DNA of 64,000 bases from Litoreibacter ascidiaceicola (GTDB lineage: Bacteria > Pseudomonadota > Alphaproteobacteria > Rhodobacterales > Rhodobacteraceae), in assembly GCF_900129235.1 (NCBI RefSeq), contig NZ_FQUV01000003.1, positions 1-64,000 of the forward strand, written 5' to 3'. The notes below the pieces were generated by a model. It was not told the origin of the DNA. It searched no databases and worked only from the letters and a program-made list of their open reading frames with translations. Shown one piece after another: positions 60,106-64,000 of the stretch. Each line of letters opens with the position of its first letter. Position 1 is the stretch's first letter. The position numbers and the translations under genes were made by a program.

Positions 60106-61525
60106 CCGGGATCTTCGGATGCGCCCGATTGGCGGGCCGTTTGTCCTCACGTTCAAACAAAGCAACGCCAATCGCATTTATTGCTTAAATGCAGAGGCCG
60201 AACGACAGGGCTTACATCGCGGGATGGCCTATTCCGATGCGCGGGCCTTTTGCCCCGATCTGCAAAGCCGCCCGGCTGACCCAATTGGAGATGAGCGATT
60301 TTTGAATGTGCTACGCCGATGGGCGACCCGCTATTGTCCGTGGGTCGGGTTGGAAGGCGCGGACGGTCTAGTGCTTGATATTACCGGTGCTGCGCATCTT
60401 TTTGGTGGCGAGGCGATGATGGTGACCGATATGCGCCAGCGACTAAGCCGAGCCGGGTTGTCAGTACAGGTCGGATTTGCGGACACACGTGGGGCGGCGT
60501 GGGGGCTGGCGCATTACGGCGAAGGGCTGGCTGAAACAGGTCGCACCTTGGACGCATTGGGGCCGTTGCCTGTAATGGCGCTGCGGCTGGAAGACAAAAC
60601 CGTAACCGCTTTGCAGCGTCTGGGCTTGCGTACAATTTCCGATCTGGTTGAGTCACCTCGGGCGCCGTTGACGCGGCGGTTCGGGCCGGGGTTGATGATG
60701 CGGCTGGACCAGGCCCTTGGTCGCCAACCCGAGCAGATCACACCGCTGGCGGACCCTCCCCATTATGGCGTGCGAATTACGCTGCCCGATCCTATCGGGC
60801 TGAAGGACGATGTGATGGCGGGCACGTCTCGTCTATTGGACAGCCTGTGCGCCAAGCTCAAGGCGCGGGAAGCGGGCGCTCGAATTTTGTGTCTGACTTT
60901 GCGACGGGTCGATCAGGAAGCGCAGGTCGTGGAACTGCGCCTTGCCCGCCCTTTGCGCGACCCGCAGCGTATCTTGCCACTTTTCGAGCGGGGTGTCGCA
61001 GATGTGGATGCGGGCTTTGGTATAGACCAGATGCGGTTGGAGGCGACGCAAGTTCTACCCTTGCCAGCACAACAGATCAGTTCGGTCACCTCCTCTCGGA
61101 AGGATCAGTTGGAAGACCTGATTTCCCGTCTCGGGACGCGGATCGGGTTGGAAAATATCCAACGTGTTCTGCCCGCTGACAGCCATATCCCCGAACGGAG
61201 CTTTCTGATTGCTCCGGCGGCCTATTCTGAACCCGAAGGTCCATGGGTCGCGTTGCGCCCACGCCCGTTAAGCCTTTTCCCGCCAGAACCCATTGCGGGC
61301 GTAGGGGCTCAGCCGCCAAAGCAGTTTCGATGGCGCAGAATGGCATTGTCCACAGCGCGGGCAACAGGACCTGAACGGATCACGCCGGAGTGGTGGTTGG
61401 AGGATGATAACTGGCGCTCAGGCGTGCGTGATTATTGGCATGTAGAAACACGGCAGGGGCGGCGGCTCTGGCTTTATTATACACCGCAAAATCCCGGCTG
61501 GTTTGCGCATGGGGAATTTGCGTGA
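60047..61525 (+). CDS. imuB: ImuB, Y-family polymerase-like protein
   Basis: About 492 residues from the ATG at 60047 (a GTG lies at 60038), with the start inside imuA. It has the Y-family fold: GADGLVLDITGAAHLFGGEA (palm), VGFADTRGAAWGLAHYG, then HhH-like LQRLGLRTISDLVESPRAPL. The first acidic residue of the polymerase site is replaced (VVSMWFPRLSSDR), as in other ImuB proteins, so it is a catalytically dead hub that links DnaE2, ImuA and the beta clamp. Its stop overlaps the dnaE2 start. Confidence 0.9.
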   Translation: MFDGIQRRVVSMWFPRLSSDRDLRMRPIGGPFVLTFKQSNANRIYCLNAEAERQGLHRGMAYSDARAFCPDLQSRPADPIGDERFLNVLRRWATRYCPWVGLEGADGLVLDITGAAHLFGGEAMMVTDMRQRLSRAGLSVQVGFADTRGAAWGLAHYGEGLAETGRTLDALGPLPVMALRLEDKTVTALQRLGLRTISDLVESPRAPLTRRFGPGLMMRLDQALGRQPEQITPLADPPHYGVRITLPDPIGLKDDVMAGTSRLLDSLCAKLKAREAGARILCLTLRRVDQEAQVVELRLARPLRDPQRILPLFERGVADVDAGFGIDQMRLEATQVLPLPAQQISSVTSSRKDQLEDLISRLGTRIGLENIQRVLPADSHIPERSFLIAPAAYSEPEGPWVALRPRPLSLFPPEPIAGVGAQPPKQFRWRRMALSTARATGPERITPEWWLEDDNWRSGVRDYWHVETRQGRRLWLYYTPQNPGWFAHGEFA

Positions 61526-64000
61526 CTGATTCCGTTCGCGAAATACGTCAGCCAGGCGCTGTGCAAAGCAGCTATGCCGAGTTGTGCGTCACTACCAACT
61601 TCACGTTCCTCACGGGAGCCTCGCACCCGGAGGAGATCATGACCCGCGCCGCGGAGCTTGGCCTTGCGGCTGTCGCGATAACGGACCGGAATTCACTGGC
61701 AGGGGTGGTGCGGGCTTATTCGGTGCTAAAGCAGTTGAAGCAGGAGGCGGGTGAGGCCGTCAAAATTCGGTCCCAACACCGGATAGATTCCTCCTCGCGG
61801 CAGCAAGTCGGACATCCGGACGATATTCCGCGCCCTGAAATGCTGCGCTTGCCAAAGCTGATCGTTGGCTGCCGTCTGGTGCTTCGTGACAGCTCCGTGG
61901 AGTGGGTGGCTTTGCCTCGTGACAAAGCGGCCTATCAGCGCCTGACGCGGCTTTTGACCTTGGGCAAGCGGCGGGCAGGGAAGGGGGAATGCCACCTTGA
62001 TCTGGAAAATATGCTCGACAGCTGTTTGGGGATGACCCTGATCGCGTTGCCGCAGCAAGAATTAGGCGCGGCGGTGCATCATATCCAACGGATGCAACGG
62101 CGCTTTCCTGGACATGTTTTTCTAGGGGCCGTGCCGCGTTATGATGGTTCCGATCAGTTCTATTTCAATGCTTGCGCCAGTTTGTCGTTGAAAACCTCTG
62201 CACCCATGGTGGCGGTGGGGGATGTGTTGATGCATCGCGGCAGCCGGAAACAACTGGCTGATGTGCTGACTTGTATGCGGGAGCATCTCACCATCGACCA
62301 GATCGGCACCCGCGCCTTGCCTAATTCTGAACGCCGCTTAAAGGGGCATAACGATATGGCCCGTCTGTTCCCCAACCATCCCGCTGCCTTACGCCGAACG
62401 CTGGAAATCGCTACGCGATGTGGCTTTTGCTTGAGTGAATTAAGCTACGATTATCCGGATGAAATTTCGATAGAGGAAACGCCGCTGACGAGGCTGGAAC
62501 GGCTGGCACATGAAGGACTGAGGCACCGATATCCCGAAGGCGCGACGGAACGGGTCCACAAGCTGATGGAGAAGGAGTTGAAGCTGGTGGCGGAGCTGGG
62601 GTTCCCTGCCTATTTTCTGACGGTCTACGACATCGTCCATTACGCACGTTCTGTTGGCATCCTGTGTCAGGGGCGTGGCTCGGCAGCGAATTCCATCCTG
62701 TGCTATTTACTGGGGATCACTGACGTGTCCCCTGACCAGATATCTATGGTGTTTGAGCGGTTCGTTTCCAAGTACCGTGGTGAGCCACCGGATATCGACG
62801 TGGATTTCGAACATGAGCGGCGCGAAGAAGTGATCCAGTGGATTTATGGAAAATACGGCCGCCACCGTGCGGGGCTATGCGCTACGGTGATTCATTTCCG
62901 GTCTCGCGCAGCTATCCGCGAGGTGGGAAAAGTCATGGGGCTGTCTCAAGATGTGACTGCGGGCCTTTCGAGTCAGATATGGGGCATGTCAAACGGCGGG
63001 GCGGACCCAGAACGGATCAAGGAACTTGGCCTTGATCCTACCGATCGTCGTCTTGCGCAAACCATCCGGTTGATCGGGGAGATTATCGGCTTTCCCCGCC
63101 ACTTGTCCCAGCATGTGGGCGGCTTCGTTATCACAAAGGGACGGCTGGACGAGCTGTGCCCTATCGAGAACGCGGCCATGGAAGACCGCACGGTGATCGA
63201 GTGGGACAAGGACGACATCGACACACTGGGTATTCTCAAGGTTGATATATTGGGGCTGGGGATGCTCAGCTGTATCCGCAAGGCCTTTGAGCTGATGGAT
63301 GAACATGAGCACCAGAGGCTTGATATAGCCACGGTGCCACAAGAAGACATCTCAACTTACCAGATGCTGCAAAATGCCGATGCTATAGGTGTGTTTCAGG
63401 TGGAGAGCCGCGCGCAGATGAATTTCCTGCCTCGAATGAAGCCGAAAACTTTCTATGATTTGGTGATTGAGGTCGCCATTGTCCGCCCCGGCCCGATTCA
63501 GGGGGGCATGGTGCAGCCTTATATTCGGCGGCGACAAGGTCTTGAGAAAGCGGAGCCGTTTGGGCCGGCCTTGGAGGAGGTGACGAAGCGGACGCTTGGC
63601 GTGCCGTTGTTTCAGGAGCAAGCGATGCAAATCGCAGTGGTCGGTGCAGGGTTCACGGCGGAGGAGGCTGACCAGTTGCGCCGCTCTATCGCATCGTTCC
63701 GGCGTATGGGGACAATCAGCAAGTTTAAGGAAAAGTTCATCAACGGAATGCTGAAGAACGGCTATAGCCCCGAGGTGGCCGAGCGGTGTTTTGGTCAAGT
63801 CGAGGGTTTTGCCGATTATGGCTTCCCCGAAAGCCATGCCGCCGCCTTCGCCATGCTGGCCTATGTGTCGGCTTGGCTCAAATGCCACCATCCGGCGGTT
63901 TTCGCCTGCGCCTTGCTCAATTCGCAACCTATGGGGTTTTATGCCCCTGCGCAGATCGTGCGTGACGTTCGGGAGCATCAAGTGGAAGTGCGTCCGATTT
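61522..64000 (+). CDS. dnaE2: Error-prone DNA polymerase DnaE2 (3' end beyond window)
   Basis: A C-family polymerase that extends past DNA damage with ImuB. I chose the GTG at 61522, in a GTGA overlap with imuB. The frame stays open to the window end, about 826 codons of an expected ~1,050-1,100. The N-terminal PHP region begins YAELCVTTNFTFLTGASHPE. The polymerase core shows CQGRGSAANS, PPDIDVDFEHERREE with the two catalytic aspartates (about residue 420), and ILKVDILGLG with the third (about residue 575), then GVFQVESRAQM, IVRPGPIQGGMVQ and DYGFPESHAAAFAMLAY. All catalytic positions in view are intact. Confidence 0.95.
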   Translation, partial: MTDSVREIRQPGAVQSSYAELCVTTNFTFLTGASHPEEIMTRAAELGLAAVAITDRNSLAGVVRAYSVLKQLKQEAGEAVKIRSQHRIDSSSRQQVGHPDDIPRPEMLRLPKLIVGCRLVLRDSSVEWVALPRDKAAYQRLTRLLTLGKRRAGKGECHLDLENMLDSCLGMTLIALPQQELGAAVHHIQRMQRRFPGHVFLGAVPRYDGSDQFYFNACASLSLKTSAPMVAVGDVLMHRGSRKQLADVLTCMREHLTIDQIGTRALPNSERRLKGHNDMARLFPNHPAALRRTLEIATRCGFCLSELSYDYPDEISIEETPLTRLERLAHEGLRHRYPEGATERVHKLMEKELKLVAELGFPAYFLTVYDIVHYARSVGILCQGRGSAANSILCYLLGITDVSPDQISMVFERFVSKYRGEPPDIDVDFEHERREEVIQWIYGKYGRHRAGLCATVIHFRSRAAIREVGKVMGLSQDVTAGLSSQIWGMSNGGADPERIKELGLDPTDRRLAQTIRLIGEIIGFPRHLSQHVGGFVITKGRLDELCPIENAAMEDRTVIEWDKDDIDTLGILKVDILGLGMLSCIRKAFELMDEHEHQRLDIATVPQEDISTYQMLQNADAIGVFQVESRAQMNFLPRMKPKTFYDLVIEVAIVRPGPIQGGMVQPYIRRRQGLEKAEPFGPALEEVTKRTLGVPLFQEQAMQIAVVGAGFTAEEADQLRRSIASFRRMGTISKFKEKFINGMLKNGYSPEVAERCFGQVEGFADYGFPESHAAAFAMLAYVSAWLKCHHPAVFACALLNSQPMGFYAPAQIVRDVREHQVEVRPI

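Noticed and set aside
1-64000. tRNA, rRNA genes and CRISPR arrays
   Set aside because: No tRNA T-loop context (GGTTCRANNCC with matching acceptor stem), no rRNA-like stretch and no regularly spaced repeats were found while reading; a covariance-model scan would be decisive.

Overview
The window looks like chromosome of an alphaproteobacterium of the Rhodobacteraceae (Roseobacter group). The evidence is gene content and style: a cydDCABX block, roseobacter-like Hint and RTX/beta-helix proteins, an imuA-imuB-dnaE2 cassette, a Ley-Doudoroff galactose cluster, many ABC uptake systems, and moderately high GC with tightly packed genes. The exact genus cannot be read from the sequence alone.

1-18.5 kb is an accessory region. 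It opens with the tail of an IS3-family element and a truncated Hint-domain gene. Near-identical 27-base repeats lie at 431-457 and 17402-17428, and between them sit two layers of cargo. The first (487-12241) has a tyrosine recombinase, a zinc-ribbon HTH protein, an excisionase-like protein and two unrecognised genes on the minus strand. Divergent from these is a type I restriction-modification operon (hsdM-hsdS-X-DUF4268-hsdR), whose hsdM carries an apparent frameshift at its 5' end. A C-terminal remnant of a P4-type integrase (12253-12371) separates this from the second layer: a type VI secretion cargo cassette (DUF4123 adaptor, polymorphic effector with a probable nuclease tip, pentapeptide-repeat immunity candidate) without VgrG, followed by a complete P4-type integrase. 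A decayed recombinase lies beyond the right repeat.

18.6-25 kb is the minus-strand cytochrome bd unit: cydD-cydC (ABC exporter needed for assembly) and cydA-cydB-cydX (the oxidase). 25.2-30 kb holds an IS3 fragment next to a truncated gene, then a 1221-residue RTX/beta-helix protein probably exported by type I secretion.

30-37.6 kb holds a xylose-type ABC transporter (xylF-xylH-xylG) with a divergent ROK regulator, then a CRTAC1-like FG-GAP protein converging on a di-haem cytochrome c peroxidase/MauG-like protein. 37.8-49.3 kb is a galactoside utilisation cluster: IclR regulator, ABC importer with MalK-type ATPase, GH36 alpha-galactosidase, SDR dehydrogenase, dgoK, dgoA and GH42 beta-galactosidase. 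Lactonase and galactonate dehydratase are not in the window.

49.3-56.6 kb: a LysR regulator divergent from a membrane dipeptidase and a complete dipeptide ABC transporter. 56.6-59.1 kb: minus-strand uronate genes (kdgK-like kinase, KdgF-like cupin, SDR) with a decayed ABC ATPase. 59.5-64 kb: the mutasome imuA-imuB-dnaE2, with dnaE2 running off the end of the window.
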